Source of the DNA: RUG334 sp045599645
Lineage (GTDB): Bacteria > Muiribacteriota > Ozemobacteria > Ozemobacterales > Ozemobacteraceae
Direction: 5' to 3'
Length of the DNA stretch: 64,000 bases
Assembly: GCA_045599645.1 (NCBI GenBank)
Contig: JAZRWI010000070.1
Coordinates: forward strand, 1-64,000
The notes under the pieces are model-generated. The model worked only from the letters and a program-made list of their open reading frames with translations. It ran no database searches and was not told the DNA's origin. Every line of letters begins with the position of its first letter. The first letter of the stretch is position 1. Below are positions 14,915-24,024 of the stretch, in pieces. A program made the position numbers and the translations under genes.

Positions 14915-17137
14915 ATGCTTAAAAAACCGGAACTCTTGGCTCCTGCTGGAAGTGCAGACTCATTGAAGGCTGCTTTATTAGCTGGAGCAGACGCAGTATA
15001 TCTTGCCGGGAAACGTTTCGGTGCCAGAGCCTTTGCCTCTAATTTCGATGAAGAAGGCCTTAAATGGGCAAGAAAAATCACAAGGGCTTTGGGAAAAAAG
15101 CTTTATATTACATTAAATACCATTGTTTTTGAACACGAATGGAATCTTTTGCAAAAGGCTCTTGATTTTATGGAAGTTTTGCAGCCTGATGCCTTGATTA
15201 TCCAAGATATAGGCATTGCGGTTGAACTTCGAAAAAGGGGCAGCATAATACCTCTTCATCTTAGCACCCAGGGGGCCTGGTATGGCCAGGGTGGGGCAGA
15301 GCAGCTTAAAGAGCTGGGAATAACCCGTGTCATTCTTCCTAGGGAAACTACCAAGGAAGAAATAGCTGAAATTGTTAAGAATAATGCCTTTGAGGTAGAG
15401 GTTTTTGTTCATGGAGCAATGTGCTACAGCATTTCTGGAAGATGCTTCTGGAGTGCAGCATTAGGCCCCCGTTCAGGGAACAGGGGAACCTGCGCTCAGC
15501 CTTGCCGCAAAGAATATAAGGTTCTAGACTCAAATTACACCGGTTGTATTTTCAGCCCTAGAGATATGCGACTCATCAGTGAAATTCGACCTCTAATGCA
15601 GACTGGGGTTGCTTCCTTGAAAATAGAAGGAAGAATGAAGAGCCCTGAATATGTATATCAGGTTGTAAAAGCATACAGAGCAGCATTAGATGGTGAAACC
15701 AAGGTTGACACGAAGGCTTTGGATGAAGTCTTTTCCAGAGCTTCGTCTACAGGCTTTTTTAATGGAATTCAAAAACCGGCACAATGGAAAACTGGAAATA
15801 ATCCAGGCCGTGAGGGCATTGTTGTTGGTATCACAACTGGAAAGACTTCAGAAGGGCTTACCGAGCTTGTTAAAAAAATCGAAGTCAAAGCTGGTGACGG
15901 ACTTTTCTGGTATGAAGGCAATGAACAGAAGGGTGCTAGAATAACATGGGCTCAGTCCGATAAAAAGAGAGCTGATCATATCTGGGTGCGTGGTTTGCCA
16001 CATAACATTGCTGTTGGCACTGAAATCAGAAGAACCTCAAAAAGCAGCGATGAAAATTGGGAAACCAAGTGGAATCGCGATATGGAAAGAAGCTCTGTTG
16101 AATTGTTCTGGTTTGGTAAGGTTGGCACCAGACTCACTGTTTCGGCTGTAGTTAATGGCAATACAATTCATGCTGAAACAGAAGAACTACTCTCCGCTGC
16201 TAAGCAAAAGGGCTTAGATGAAGGGCCTATTGCTGATAAATTCAGTGTAATTGGCGAAAATTATCTGGTTTCAAAGCATGATACTGCTAATCTGGATAAG
16301 AAGCTTTTTATCAGTGCTTCAGCCTTTAAGCAACTGAAACGTGATTTTGCGGAAGAACTTGCCAATGCTGAAAATTTGCCTTCTAACGCTCAAACCGGCA
16401 ATCAGTCTGTTGCTGAATACAAAAAGCAGCTTGTTGATAAAAATATTGTTTATAAAACTGATGCTAAACGTCCTCAAATCAGGCTAAGACTCTGGAATGG
16501 CGAGTTCCCGTTTAACAATGATTTGAAAGCTGATGTGTGGATATTGCCCTGGAATAGTAACCATGATAAGGCTAAGAGGCTTATTCCATCGGAAAAGCTT
16601 ATGTATTGGCTTCCACCTGTTTTGAATTCTAAGCAATACAACGAGTTATATCATCAGTTGAAAAAACTTGATTCCGGCCGTTTTCTCTGCTTTGGCTGGG
16701 AGGCCTTCAGACTTGCTAAGGATTTGCCTCAGCTCCGTTTTGAATTAGACTGGTGTTTTAATACTGCAAACCTCAGCGCTCTGGCATATTTGAAAAAAGA
16801 GGGTATTGATGCTGTCCTTTCCAAGGAGTGGAAGGATGAGGATATTCCCGCAAATCTCAATGCTTTCAGGGCTTCTGTTGCCTATAATCCTTTGGTATCC
16901 TATACCCGCTTTGCTGATGCTGTTAAAGCTAATCAGGAAATCATCAATCCCCATAATGACAAATTTTTTGTAATCTCTTTGGGAAATGGTGCTACAGCGA
17001 TGTTTTTGGAAAAGAAACCTGCTAAGCCATCAAAAGCGCAGGCCTCAATACAGATTGATGTTGCTATTTCCCCAAAAGAAAATCCGACTCAGGTGAGTGA
17101 ACACTTGAATCGGATTATTAGCGGACTTAGAAAGTAA
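14915..17137 (+). CDS. U32-family peptidase/RlhA-like protein with C-terminal DUF3656-like region
   Basis: The 740-residue protein opens with KPELLAPAGSADSLKAALLA and GADAVYLAGKRFGARAFASN, the start of U32 proteins. SGRCFWSAALGPRSGNRGTC then AQPCRKEY is the family's cysteine signature, which in characterised members holds an Fe-S cluster. The second half (residues ~300-740) is as long as the extension in E. coli RlhA. RlhA hydroxylates C2501 of 23S rRNA using prephenate-derived chemistry. Genetic linkage to aroQ, which feeds chorismate and prephenate, agrees with this but proves nothing. A collagenase-like peptidase is the older annotation. Confidence 0.82.
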   Translation: MLKKPELLAPAGSADSLKAALLAGADAVYLAGKRFGARAFASNFDEEGLKWARKITRALGKKLYITLNTIVFEHEWNLLQKALDFMEVLQPDALIIQDIGIAVELRKRGSIIPLHLSTQGAWYGQGGAEQLKELGITRVILPRETTKEEIAEIVKNNAFEVEVFVHGAMCYSISGRCFWSAALGPRSGNRGTCAQPCRKEYKVLDSNYTGCIFSPRDMRLISEIRPLMQTGVASLKIEGRMKSPEYVYQVVKAYRAALDGETKVDTKALDEVFSRASSTGFFNGIQKPAQWKTGNNPGREGIVVGITTGKTSEGLTELVKKIEVKAGDGLFWYEGNEQKGARITWAQSDKKRADHIWVRGLPHNIAVGTEIRRTSKSSDENWETKWNRDMERSSVELFWFGKVGTRLTVSAVVNGNTIHAETEELLSAAKQKGLDEGPIADKFSVIGENYLVSKHDTANLDKKLFISASAFKQLKRDFAEELANAENLPSNAQTGNQSVAEYKKQLVDKNIVYKTDAKRPQIRLRLWNGEFPFNNDLKADVWILPWNSNHDKAKRLIPSEKLMYWLPPVLNSKQYNELYHQLKKLDSGRFLCFGWEAFRLAKDLPQLRFELDWCFNTANLSALAYLKKEGIDAVLSKEWKDEDIPANLNAFRASVAYNPLVSYTRFADAVKANQEIINPHNDKFFVISLGNGATAMFLEKKPAKPSKAQASIQIDVAISPKENPTQVSEHLNRIISGLRK

Positions 17138-17147
17138 TTATACTTAA

Positions 17148-17600
17148 TCAGTCTTTAATAAATGCTCTGCATTCAGGCTTTACTGTCAGGACTGCGCATG
17201 GAGCTTTTCTGGTAACTTCGTATGAAGTGCCGCCCAGCCAGGATTCAATAAAACCAGTCTGACCCTTAGAACCAATGATAATGAGGTCTATGTTGTTTTC
17301 TGTGGCGTATTTTATGATAGCCTGATACGACAAACCACCTTCAACACGTTTGAGAATGTCTAAGTCTTTGTATTTGGCTGGAATGAATTCATCCAAATTT
17401 TTAAGATTCTGTTTTCTCCAGCTTTCCTTGGTATTAAGCGGGTCACCGCCTATGTTTGCTGAAAGTGATTCTTCTTCTACAATGCTAAGCAGGTGAAGCT
17501 GTGAACCGAAATCAGAACCGAAGGAGGCTGCATAATCCAAGGCTAGCTTTGAGCCTTCAGAAAAATCTATTGGAACTAAGATATTTTTGAAATTAACCAT
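17148..17600 (-). CDS. Universal stress protein, UspA family (ATP-binding type)
   Basis: The 150 residues begin NFKNILVPIDFSEGSKLALD, the Usp nucleotide-binding beta1-alpha1 block. The C-terminal motif GSKGQTGFIESWLGGTSYEV matches G-2x-G-9x-G(S/T), which marks the ATP-binding MJ0577-like subclass. Family members act as cytoplasmic dimers in stress survival; the partner here is unknown. The gene lies 15 bp after the propeller gene on the same strand, so both are probably one transcript. It converges with the U32 gene, whose stop is 10 bp away. Confidence 0.88.
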   Translation of the reverse strand: MVNFKNILVPIDFSEGSKLALDYAASFGSDFGSQLHLLSIVEEESLSANIGGDPLNTKESWRKQNLKNLDEFIPAKYKDLDILKRVEGGLSYQAIIKYATENNIDLIIIGSKGQTGFIESWLGGTSYEVTRKAPCAVLTVKPECRAFIKD

Positions 17601-17615
17601 AAGATTCCCTTATTA

Positions 17616-18470
17616 TTATTTTGTCCAGTAAGGAGTGCTGCCAGAACCAATCTTGGTGCTCTTCAGACCACCGATATCGCTGACAACAATGTCGTTCCCT
17701 TTCTGGTATACAATGCTCTTGCCGTCTGGTGAGAAACTTGGATGAGTTCCAACAATACCAGGGCGTGAAAGAGCGAGATTGTCTTTTGTGCCAACGCCAA
17801 GGATCTGTATTTCATTTTCGCCATTAGCGTTAGTATAGAAAACTGCATTCAGATTATCTTTAGAGAACATTGGGAATGCTTCGTTTACACCCTTTGTATC
17901 AGTGCATTTGATAATGCCCTGAGCATAGCAGGAAATAAGATAAATATCTAATGTGCCGTCATTGGTGAAAACAGAAGTGATAATCCATTCACCATCGTTA
18001 GACCAGTTAGCTGATGTTACCTTTAAATCCTGAGAAATCTTAGTAGCCTTTTTATCAGCCAGATTGTAAACATACAATGAAGCATTAGCGTCTGCAGAAG
18101 TATAAAGGAAAGATTTGCCGTCTGGTGAGAAATCTTCAAAGGAAGCGTTTGTCAAAATCTTCTTTAACTGATCGCCGTCTTTATTAAGAATGAAAATTTC
18201 TGATTCCATTTTATCGGTCTGGTTGGTAAATGCTATCCAACCGCTCTTTTCACAATACTTCGGGAATACGATATTGTTTAATGATGGAGTGATGCGCTTC
18301 TTGTTGGCACCGTTAGGATCCATTACTGATAAATAGGTTACGCCAGTCTTTTCTTTTTCTACGAACAGGATTTTATTGGTAAGGCTCTGTGTATCAGCTG
18401 CATTTACATTAGAAGTGAAAAGCAGAGCGAAAGCCATAGCTGTTGTAATCTTTTTAAATAAATTTCTCAT
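17616..18470 (-). CDS. Secreted TolB-like beta-propeller protein
   Basis: The 284 residues start with a signal peptide (KKITTAMAFALLFTSNVNAA). About five PD40/WD40-like blades follow, recognisable by FSPDGKSFLYTS, WSNDGEWIITS, FSKDNLNAVFYT and FSPDGKSIVYQK. TolB uses such blades as part of the Tol-Pal system at the outer membrane. This protein lacks the N-terminal TolB domain, so a general periplasmic propeller is the safer call. GAGGGAG is placed well before the ATG. A terminator for the upstream LysM gene sits just before the start, so its own promoter is not obvious. Confidence 0.7.
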   Translation of the reverse strand: MRNLFKKITTAMAFALLFTSNVNAADTQSLTNKILFVEKEKTGVTYLSVMDPNGANKKRITPSLNNIVFPKYCEKSGWIAFTNQTDKMESEIFILNKDGDQLKKILTNASFEDFSPDGKSFLYTSADANASLYVYNLADKKATKISQDLKVTSANWSNDGEWIITSVFTNDGTLDIYLISCYAQGIIKCTDTKGVNEAFPMFSKDNLNAVFYTNANGENEIQILGVGTKDNLALSRPGIVGTHPSFSPDGKSIVYQKGNDIVVSDIGGLKSTKIGSGSTPYWTK

Positions 18471-18490
18471 TGATTATATCTCCCTCATCA

Positions 18491-18525
18491 AAAAAATAAG
18501 GCCAGAAGGCTTAATGCTTCTGACC
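18491..18525 (-). terminator. Terminator after the LysM repeat-protein gene
   Basis: Read on the minus strand, GGTCAGAAG pairs with CTTCTGGCC (one wobble) around an 8-base loop and is followed by TTATTTTTTT. It lies between the LysM gene's stop and the propeller gene. Confidence 0.7.
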
Positions 18526-18608
18526 TATTATAAACCAAATATATAGAGGTGTAAAACAGTTTTTTTATCTAAGTCTTTAATAAGACTTAGATATTAAAAC
18601 TTTATTGC

Positions 18609-21173
18609 TTAGAAATCATAATTTTCGTACGCAGTATTTTCTTTTTCCATAGAACGTTTGTAAGCGTCGTAGGCTTCCTGCTTTGCTTTGAAATCTTCCT
18701 GAGCTATTGGGTCATCAGCATATTCTGGAGCTGATGCTCTGCCTTCTTCATAGCCTTCTTCGAATTCATTTACAGCATTATTGAAGCCATCTTTTACGCT
18801 GTCTTTTGCTTCTTTGAAACCGTCTCTAACATTCTGAGCTGCATCTACAAAGCCGTCTTTTACGTCCTTGGCTGCATCCTTAATGTTTTCGCCAGTCTGC
18901 TTAACGCCATCTACGAAATCGTCTTTAGCCTGTTTAGCGCCATCAGCGATTTCTTTACCGGTCTGCTTAACGCCGTCTACGAAATCTTCACCAGCCTGTT
19001 TGAATTCTCTGCTGGTTTCCTTTACGCCGTTTACGAAATCGTCTTTGGCTTGTTTAGCGCCATCAGCGATATCCTTACCAGTCTGCTTAACGCCGTCTAC
19101 AATTTCTTCGCCAGCCTGTTTGAATTCTCTGCCGGTTTCCTTAGCAGCGTCAGCGATGTCTTTACCAGTCTGCTTAACGCCGTCTACGAAATCTTCACCG
19201 GCCTGTTTGAATTCTCTGCCGGTTTCCTTGGCTGCGTCAGCAATATCTTTACCAGTCTGCTTAACGCCGTCTACTATTTCTTCACCAGCGCGTTTGAATT
19301 CTTTGCCAGTTTCCTTAGCAGCGTCTGCGATATCCTTACCGGTCTGCTTAACGCCGTCTACGATTTCTTCACCAGCGCGTTTGAATTCTTTGCCGGTTTC
19401 CTTGGCTGCGTCAGCAATATCTTTACCGGTCTGCTTAACGCCGTCTACAATATCTTCACCAGCCTGTTTTAATTCCTTGCCAGTCTGCTTTATTTCTCTA
19501 CCGATTTCTTTACCGGTATCAGAGAATGCTTTACCTAAGTCTTTGCCAGCCTGACCGATTTCCTTGCCGACATCACTGATAGTCTTGAAGAGATTACCGA
19601 GTGATTTGCCGAGATTGCTGGCTGCACTGTCGGAATTGCTGCTGTTGTTGGAATTATTGTTTCTATTGTTGTTAGAATTATTATTCCTGTTGTTGTTGGA
19701 ATTATTGTTTCTATTGTTGTTAGAATTGTTATTCCTGTTATTGTTGGAATTATTATTCCTGTTATTGTTGTTGCTGTTATTGTTGTTCTTGTTGCTGTTT
19801 GGATTATAGGTGTTCTTGCCTATATCGTTTCTGTCAGCAATATTTTCAGACTTCTTTGTGTCTGAATTCTTGTTAGAATTTGGATTGTAAGTATTCTTGC
19901 CTATATCATTTCTGTTGGCAAGATTTTCAGTATCCTTCTTGCTGTTTGGATTAGCAGTTTTGTCACCAACAAGTACTTTTCCAGCATTGTTTTCAGTGTT
20001 GTTTCTGCTGGAATTTGGATTGTAGGTGTTCTTACCAATGTCATTTCTGTCAGCAAGATTTTCTGATTTGCTACCTTCGGCCTTGTTAGTAGACTTGTCG
20101 TTATTGGTAGTGTTGCTGGCAAGCTTATTATCAAGAGCCTGAATTTCTTCAGAGGTAAGAGCTACGTTCTTGGCATTTACAAGTTCGATCTTACCATTCT
20201 TGTCGATTCTGTAGGTGTAACCAACTGGTGGGTTCATTGCCATCCAGTCTTCCTGCTTCATGAAGCCGTTGTCTACCATGAACTTAACAGTCTGAGCGTT
20301 AAGGTCGGCAATACGTTTCTTCTGTGCAAGAAGTGCGCGGTTAGCTTTGTCCAGACATTCCTGAAGCTTGTCTACCTTTTCCTGGGTTGTCCAGTTTGGA
20401 AGAGTAGACTGATTGATTTCATTGCTGTCTTTAGAGCTATCGGTTACTTCAACATTATTATCGTTGGTATCACTAACTTCTTCGGAAGCATTATTAGCAG
20501 AATCTTCGTCAGCATTCTGAATTTCTTCATTGTTAGCTGTATTGTCGTTGTCGAGGGCAACTTTAATCTGCCAGCCAGTATAAATGAGATTTGGATTCTT
20601 TTCGATGGATGGATAAGCTTCTTTATTGAGGTCAATCAATTCGCGCCATCTGTTACCATCGCCAAGATACTGCTGAGCAATACGCCACAAGCTATCACCC
20701 TGCTTTACAGTATAAGTGATAACCTGTAATTCTTTCTTAGGCTGTTCAACTGCTTCGTCACCACCGTGGTAAGAACAAATAATGCAACCATTATCTGTTA
20801 AATCGCCTTTGTTAATATATTTGCAGGCTGTGGATGGCTTAGTCGGAGCCTTAGAAAGATAACCACCTTTAACAAGCTGGTCGATATCAAGCTGGCTCAT
20901 CATAACATCATTGTCTTTATTATACTTGGCTACAGCGCTTGTAATGGACTGTCTGTTAGCCTTGCACTGCTGCGCAGCTTCTTCAGGAGAAACTTCTTCT
21001 GCTGCTTCAGCTTTTTCTTCCTGCTGCTTATCTGTAGTATTTGGTGTTACTGATACTGTTGCCTTAGAATCTGTCTGAACATTCATTGGATCGCCTGAAT
21101 TTGCACTGGCGACAGTATTCTGACCTAACAATAAGGCTAGCATCAATACAAGATATAAATTCTGCTTTCTCAT
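18609..21173 (-). CDS. Secreted LysM protein with Asn-rich and LEA-like tandem repeats
   Basis: The start is set at 21173 (MRKQNLYLVL), with GAGGTG upstream. That gives 854 residues with a signal peptide ending near ASA-NS. Next is a Cys module (QCKANRQSI...CKYIN...CSYHGG), then a LysM domain (YTVKQGDSLWRIAQQYLGDG...GWQIKVAL) for peptidoglycan binding. About three to four repeats around NDIGKNTYNPNS follow, then an Asn/Arg/Ser tract of NNNRNNNSN units. The long tail has about six 29-residue repeats built on VKQTGKDIADAAKETG and EFKQAGEEIVDG, an amphipathic LEA-like pattern. It ends acidic. It may bind the wall and extend outward as a stalk or cushion; this is inference. The repeats make copy number prone to change. 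Confidence 0.75.
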   Translation of the reverse strand: MRKQNLYLVLMLALLLGQNTVASANSGDPMNVQTDSKATVSVTPNTTDKQQEEKAEAAEEVSPEEAAQQCKANRQSITSAVAKYNKDNDVMMSQLDIDQLVKGGYLSKAPTKPSTACKYINKGDLTDNGCIICSYHGGDEAVEQPKKELQVITYTVKQGDSLWRIAQQYLGDGNRWRELIDLNKEAYPSIEKNPNLIYTGWQIKVALDNDNTANNEEIQNADEDSANNASEEVSDTNDNNVEVTDSSKDSNEINQSTLPNWTTQEKVDKLQECLDKANRALLAQKKRIADLNAQTVKFMVDNGFMKQEDWMAMNPPVGYTYRIDKNGKIELVNAKNVALTSEEIQALDNKLASNTTNNDKSTNKAEGSKSENLADRNDIGKNTYNPNSSRNNTENNAGKVLVGDKTANPNSKKDTENLANRNDIGKNTYNPNSNKNSDTKKSENIADRNDIGKNTYNPNSNKNNNNSNNNNRNNNSNNNRNNNSNNNRNNNSNNNRNNNSNNNRNNNSNNSSNSDSAASNLGKSLGNLFKTISDVGKEIGQAGKDLGKAFSDTGKEIGREIKQTGKELKQAGEDIVDGVKQTGKDIADAAKETGKEFKRAGEEIVDGVKQTGKDIADAAKETGKEFKRAGEEIVDGVKQTGKDIADAAKETGREFKQAGEDFVDGVKQTGKDIADAAKETGREFKQAGEEIVDGVKQTGKDIADGAKQAKDDFVNGVKETSREFKQAGEDFVDGVKQTGKEIADGAKQAKDDFVDGVKQTGENIKDAAKDVKDGFVDAAQNVRDGFKEAKDSVKDGFNNAVNEFEEGYEEGRASAPEYADDPIAQEDFKAKQEAYDAYKRSMEKENTAYENYDF

Positions 21174-21210
21174 AGTGACACCTCGTGTGTACAATTTGGT
21201 TTGTAGAATA

Positions 21211-21239
21211 ATTATACTGATTTTTGCAAGGTACCGCAA
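21211..21239 (-). promoter_or_regulatory. Promoter of the LysM repeat-protein gene
   Basis: On the minus strand TTGCGG (21239-21234), a 17-bp spacer and TATAAT (21216-21211) precede the GAGGTG ribosome-binding site by about 25 bp. Confidence 0.65.
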
Positions 21240-21350
21240 GGAAAATACAATTTTGAATTGTTAAGGTCTGTAAAAAACATGGCAAATCCTTAAATAATTT
21301 ATCTTTTGTGACAAATTAGCCGATACCTAAACTACGATTAGGAGATAACT

Positions 21351-23162
21351 ATGACAGGCAAAAATATCGGTATTTGGATTTTTACTTTATTGTTGTCCTC
21401 AACAATAGCAATTACAGGATGCTCTGATATAGGAGCTAACAAGCGTTCTAACCCTGTGGGTGCAGAAGGTGACGCAGAAACTGTTGTTACCGCGGGTACC
21501 GCTTCCTATGAAACTGCATCTGGAACACCAAGAAATACTGATCCAACTCTTTTGCCTGTTGTTAATGTATATGCTTCAGGAAATACAGTAGGTGCCGGAA
21601 CCGATGTGAATTTCAGAGCAGAAGCTATTGACCCTGCTGGTTCTCCTATAACTATTGAATGGCAATCTTCTGATGGTATTCTTACTAGTGTGAGTGGCAG
21701 CTCTGCTGTATGGCAGGCACCGGCTTACACTTCTAATTCTGTTGTAAGCTGTATTGCTACAAATGCCAGAGGAGGACGAACCACGGCTGATGTTAATATT
21801 GAAGTCATTGGTAATTCTACCTATAAACTAAACATTCTTATAGATAGATGTTGTCTGGCTGCTTCCGTTTCTGATTCAACGGATAGCGATTTTGTCCCGG
21901 TAGCCGGTGCCAGGGTTATACTAAAGGCCTTTAATGATGTAGCAATAACAGATAAGAATGGTAATGTTGAATTCAACGTAACCCAGGCCAACAAGGTTGC
22001 TACATATTCTGATATTGAAGTTGCATACAAGGATTGGGATGTAACCTACAACGCTAAGCTTATTTCTATCAGTGGTAGCGTTGTAAAAGATAACCTGATT
22101 TTCTCTCCTGGCTATGAAGGCCTTAGTGTGACTCAGGCTAGCGGCGAATCTTTTGATATGAAAAAAGGTCTCGTCGAAGTTACAACTACAGAAAAGAATA
22201 CAATCGGCGGTTTGGAAGTTCTTCCGGAAGTCTGTATCAACTGTTCTGTTTCTTCTGTTCTTTCCAGTAGGGATACTGGCGTGGCTACAATACAGTGCTC
22301 TGTTGCAAATAATGAAACCAGTATCAGCTTATCGAAGACTGGTTATAGCACTATTGAAGGCTGCACTATTCCCGTCAGTCAGACTTCTACAACATTGGTA
22401 GCTGCTGAAATGGTTCGTAACAGTAATATTTTCGATTATGACGCTTCTATCTCTTACATTAAGCCATATAACTATAAACAGGGCGTTTCTGTTATGGAAC
22501 CGTTTGTTATCGGTTTCAACCAGCCTATGGAAACATCATCTGTATTTGATAATATAAATTTAATGGTTCAGAATAAGACAACAGGTCAGATTATTCCAAT
22601 GGATTCCAACGAAATCAAGAATTTCTTTGATATTAAGTGGAAGGGAAATTCATCAGTTTCTTTGTTCCCTAAGACAGGATATTCTGCTAATTCCAGATAC
22701 AGCATACTTATTAATAACTGGACAGCCCGTTCTATTGATGGCCGTTACCTCAAACCTTATGTAGGAACATACTATGAATTCAGCACTGATGCAGATCCTC
22801 AGCCACAGATACTTTCATTTGAACCTGCTAATGGCACAACTGGTGTAAGCAGAAGCGGTCCATTCTGTATTTATTTCGACAGAGCAATTGATCCAGAATC
22901 ACTTTACCAGGATACCAGTCTTGAAGTAATAAATGTAACTTCAGGCATGAATGTTACTTTGACTGGCTCTATGATTAGAAGCTATTTCTCTGTTGTCTGG
23001 AAGGACGACAATACTACTCTACAGCTTATACCGTCTATTTCATTGAATCCTTTCAGTGTCTACCAGATACGCTTGAAAAAATGTAGCTTCAAATCAGCTT
23101 CAGGACAAGCAATATCTGGCCTTGAAAATTTCTGGACTCAGTTCACAACTGGTGGAATGTAA
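21351..23162 (+). CDS. Surface lipoprotein with PKD/Ig-like domains
   Basis: The 603-residue precursor has a lipobox (SSTIAITGC, lipidated Cys at 24). An Ig/PKD-like domain follows (AGTDVNFRAEAIDPAG, IEWQSSDGILTSVSG, VSCIATNARGG). A middle region of beta-rich sequence with several Cys (CCLAA, CINCS, IQCS) leads to two Big_5/SbsA-like Ig domains marked by FVIGFNQPMETSSVFDNINL and FCIYFDRAIDPESLYQDTSL. All point to an extracytoplasmic, probably cell-surface, binding protein without a catalytic site. RBS TAGGAG precedes the ATG. ThiT follows in the same direction 8 bp later, but a functional link is unlikely. Confidence 0.75.
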   Translation: MTGKNIGIWIFTLLLSSTIAITGCSDIGANKRSNPVGAEGDAETVVTAGTASYETASGTPRNTDPTLLPVVNVYASGNTVGAGTDVNFRAEAIDPAGSPITIEWQSSDGILTSVSGSSAVWQAPAYTSNSVVSCIATNARGGRTTADVNIEVIGNSTYKLNILIDRCCLAASVSDSTDSDFVPVAGARVILKAFNDVAITDKNGNVEFNVTQANKVATYSDIEVAYKDWDVTYNAKLISISGSVVKDNLIFSPGYEGLSVTQASGESFDMKKGLVEVTTTEKNTIGGLEVLPEVCINCSVSSVLSSRDTGVATIQCSVANNETSISLSKTGYSTIEGCTIPVSQTSTTLVAAEMVRNSNIFDYDASISYIKPYNYKQGVSVMEPFVIGFNQPMETSSVFDNINLMVQNKTTGQIIPMDSNEIKNFFDIKWKGNSSVSLFPKTGYSANSRYSILINNWTARSIDGRYLKPYVGTYYEFSTDADPQPQILSFEPANGTTGVSRSGPFCIYFDRAIDPESLYQDTSLEVINVTSGMNVTLTGSMIRSYFSVVWKDDNTTLQLIPSISLNPFSVYQIRLKKCSFKSASGQAISGLENFWTQFTTGGM

Positions 23163-23170
23163 AATGAACT

Positions 23171-23707
23171 ATGAAAGATAGGGCAAAAATTCAACAGATA
23201 ACAGAATGTGGCATTTTAATGGCTACCGCTTTGGCATTATCATTTGTGAAATTGTTTCATATGCCGGCTGGCGGTTCTGTGTCTATTGGGATATTGCCTC
23301 TATTGCTTATTGCCGCTAGACGTGGTTTTAAAACTGGTGCGCTCTGCGGGTTCTGCTTCGGTATTCTTTTGCTGTCAAACGGCGCTACAATATTACATCC
23401 GGTCCAGTTTTTGCTCGATTATCCTCTGGCATATGCCGCAATTGGAACGGCTGGATTGATAAAATGGAATACCGGCCTAAAAGCAGCAACGGCAACAACG
23501 GTTGCAAACTTAATTCGCCTACAATTCCACGTTGTTGCCGGTGCAGTATTCTTTAGCGAGGCTAAAGAAAATTTTAGTGAAGCGTTAGCATTTAGCTACG
23601 CATATAACTGCGGACATTTAATTCCTGAGACCATAATCTGTGCTGCTATCGTCTGGTTCATCGCCTCGAAGCATCAGAATTTATGCTCTCAGCAAGAACC
23701 TGATTAG
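23171..23707 (+). CDS. thiT: Energy-coupling-factor thiamine transporter S-component ThiT
   Basis: The 178 residues give five to six membrane helices with the ThiT signature GGSVSIGILPLLLIAARRG, then GALCGFCFGILLL and GATILHPVQFLLDYPLAYAA. ThiT captures thiamine with high affinity and works with a shared ECF module (EcfA, EcfA', EcfT), which is not in this window. No TPP riboswitch is seen; the gene is probably transcribed from upstream, since only 8 bp separate it from the lipoprotein gene. The C terminus has a short variable tail. Confidence 0.9.
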   Translation: MKDRAKIQQITECGILMATALALSFVKLFHMPAGGSVSIGILPLLLIAARRGFKTGALCGFCFGILLLSNGATILHPVQFLLDYPLAYAAIGTAGLIKWNTGLKAATATTVANLIRLQFHVVAGAVFFSEAKENFSEALAFSYAYNCGHLIPETIICAAIVWFIASKHQNLCSQQEPD

Positions 23708-23738
23708 CAGCTCAGCGGTCCGAGCTTAACTATATTCA

Positions 23739-23927
23739 TTAAGCTGCAGTTACTTTATCACTGCCAAGACAGCGGGTGCATACATAACCAGTAACGCGCT
23801 TACCATTAACGATAACACGCTTTTTCTGGAGGTTGATGCTCCAGCGTCTTTTTGTGCGGTGATGAGAATGGCTCAGTGCAAAGCCAACTTGTGGTCCACG
23901 ATTGCAAACCATACATACTCTAGACAT
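23739..23927 (-). CDS. rpmB: 50S ribosomal protein L28, zinc-ribbon form
   Basis: The frame is open far upstream, but ATG 23927 has a GGAGG eight bases before it and yields the normal 62-residue L28 (SRVCMVCNRGPQVGFALSHS, HHRTKRRWSINLQKKRV). CMVC and CTRC form the C+ zinc-binding pairs. A promoter lies upstream at 23964-23992. The frame extending beyond it crosses a hairpin array and is artefactual. The gene converges with thiT. It is transcribed away from hairpin array 1. Confidence 0.95.
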   Translation of the reverse strand: MSRVCMVCNRGPQVGFALSHSHHRTKRRWSINLQKKRVIVNGKRVTGYVCTRCLGSDKVTAA

Positions 23928-23963
23928 TTTCAAACCTCCAAAATAGAGCTTTAGTGAGCCAAC

Positions 23964-23992
23964 ATAATAACAGATAGAAAAGAAAATAGCAA
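23964..23992 (-). promoter_or_regulatory. Promoter of rpmB
   Basis: On the minus strand TTGCTA (23992-23987), a 17-bp spacer and TATTAT (23969-23964). Its position 32 bp beyond array 1 keeps the array out of the rpmB transcript. Confidence 0.7.
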
Positions 23993-24024
23993 GTAATATT
24001 TTAAAAAAGGGTACACAAAAATAT

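Noticed and set aside
18868..19809. Long open frames on the plus strand (Leu/Ser/Pro-rich) opposite the LysM gene
   Set aside because: They mirror the coding repeats of the minus-strand gene, have no ribosome-binding site, and their composition (LLLELLFLLLL) follows from Asn codons read in reverse.
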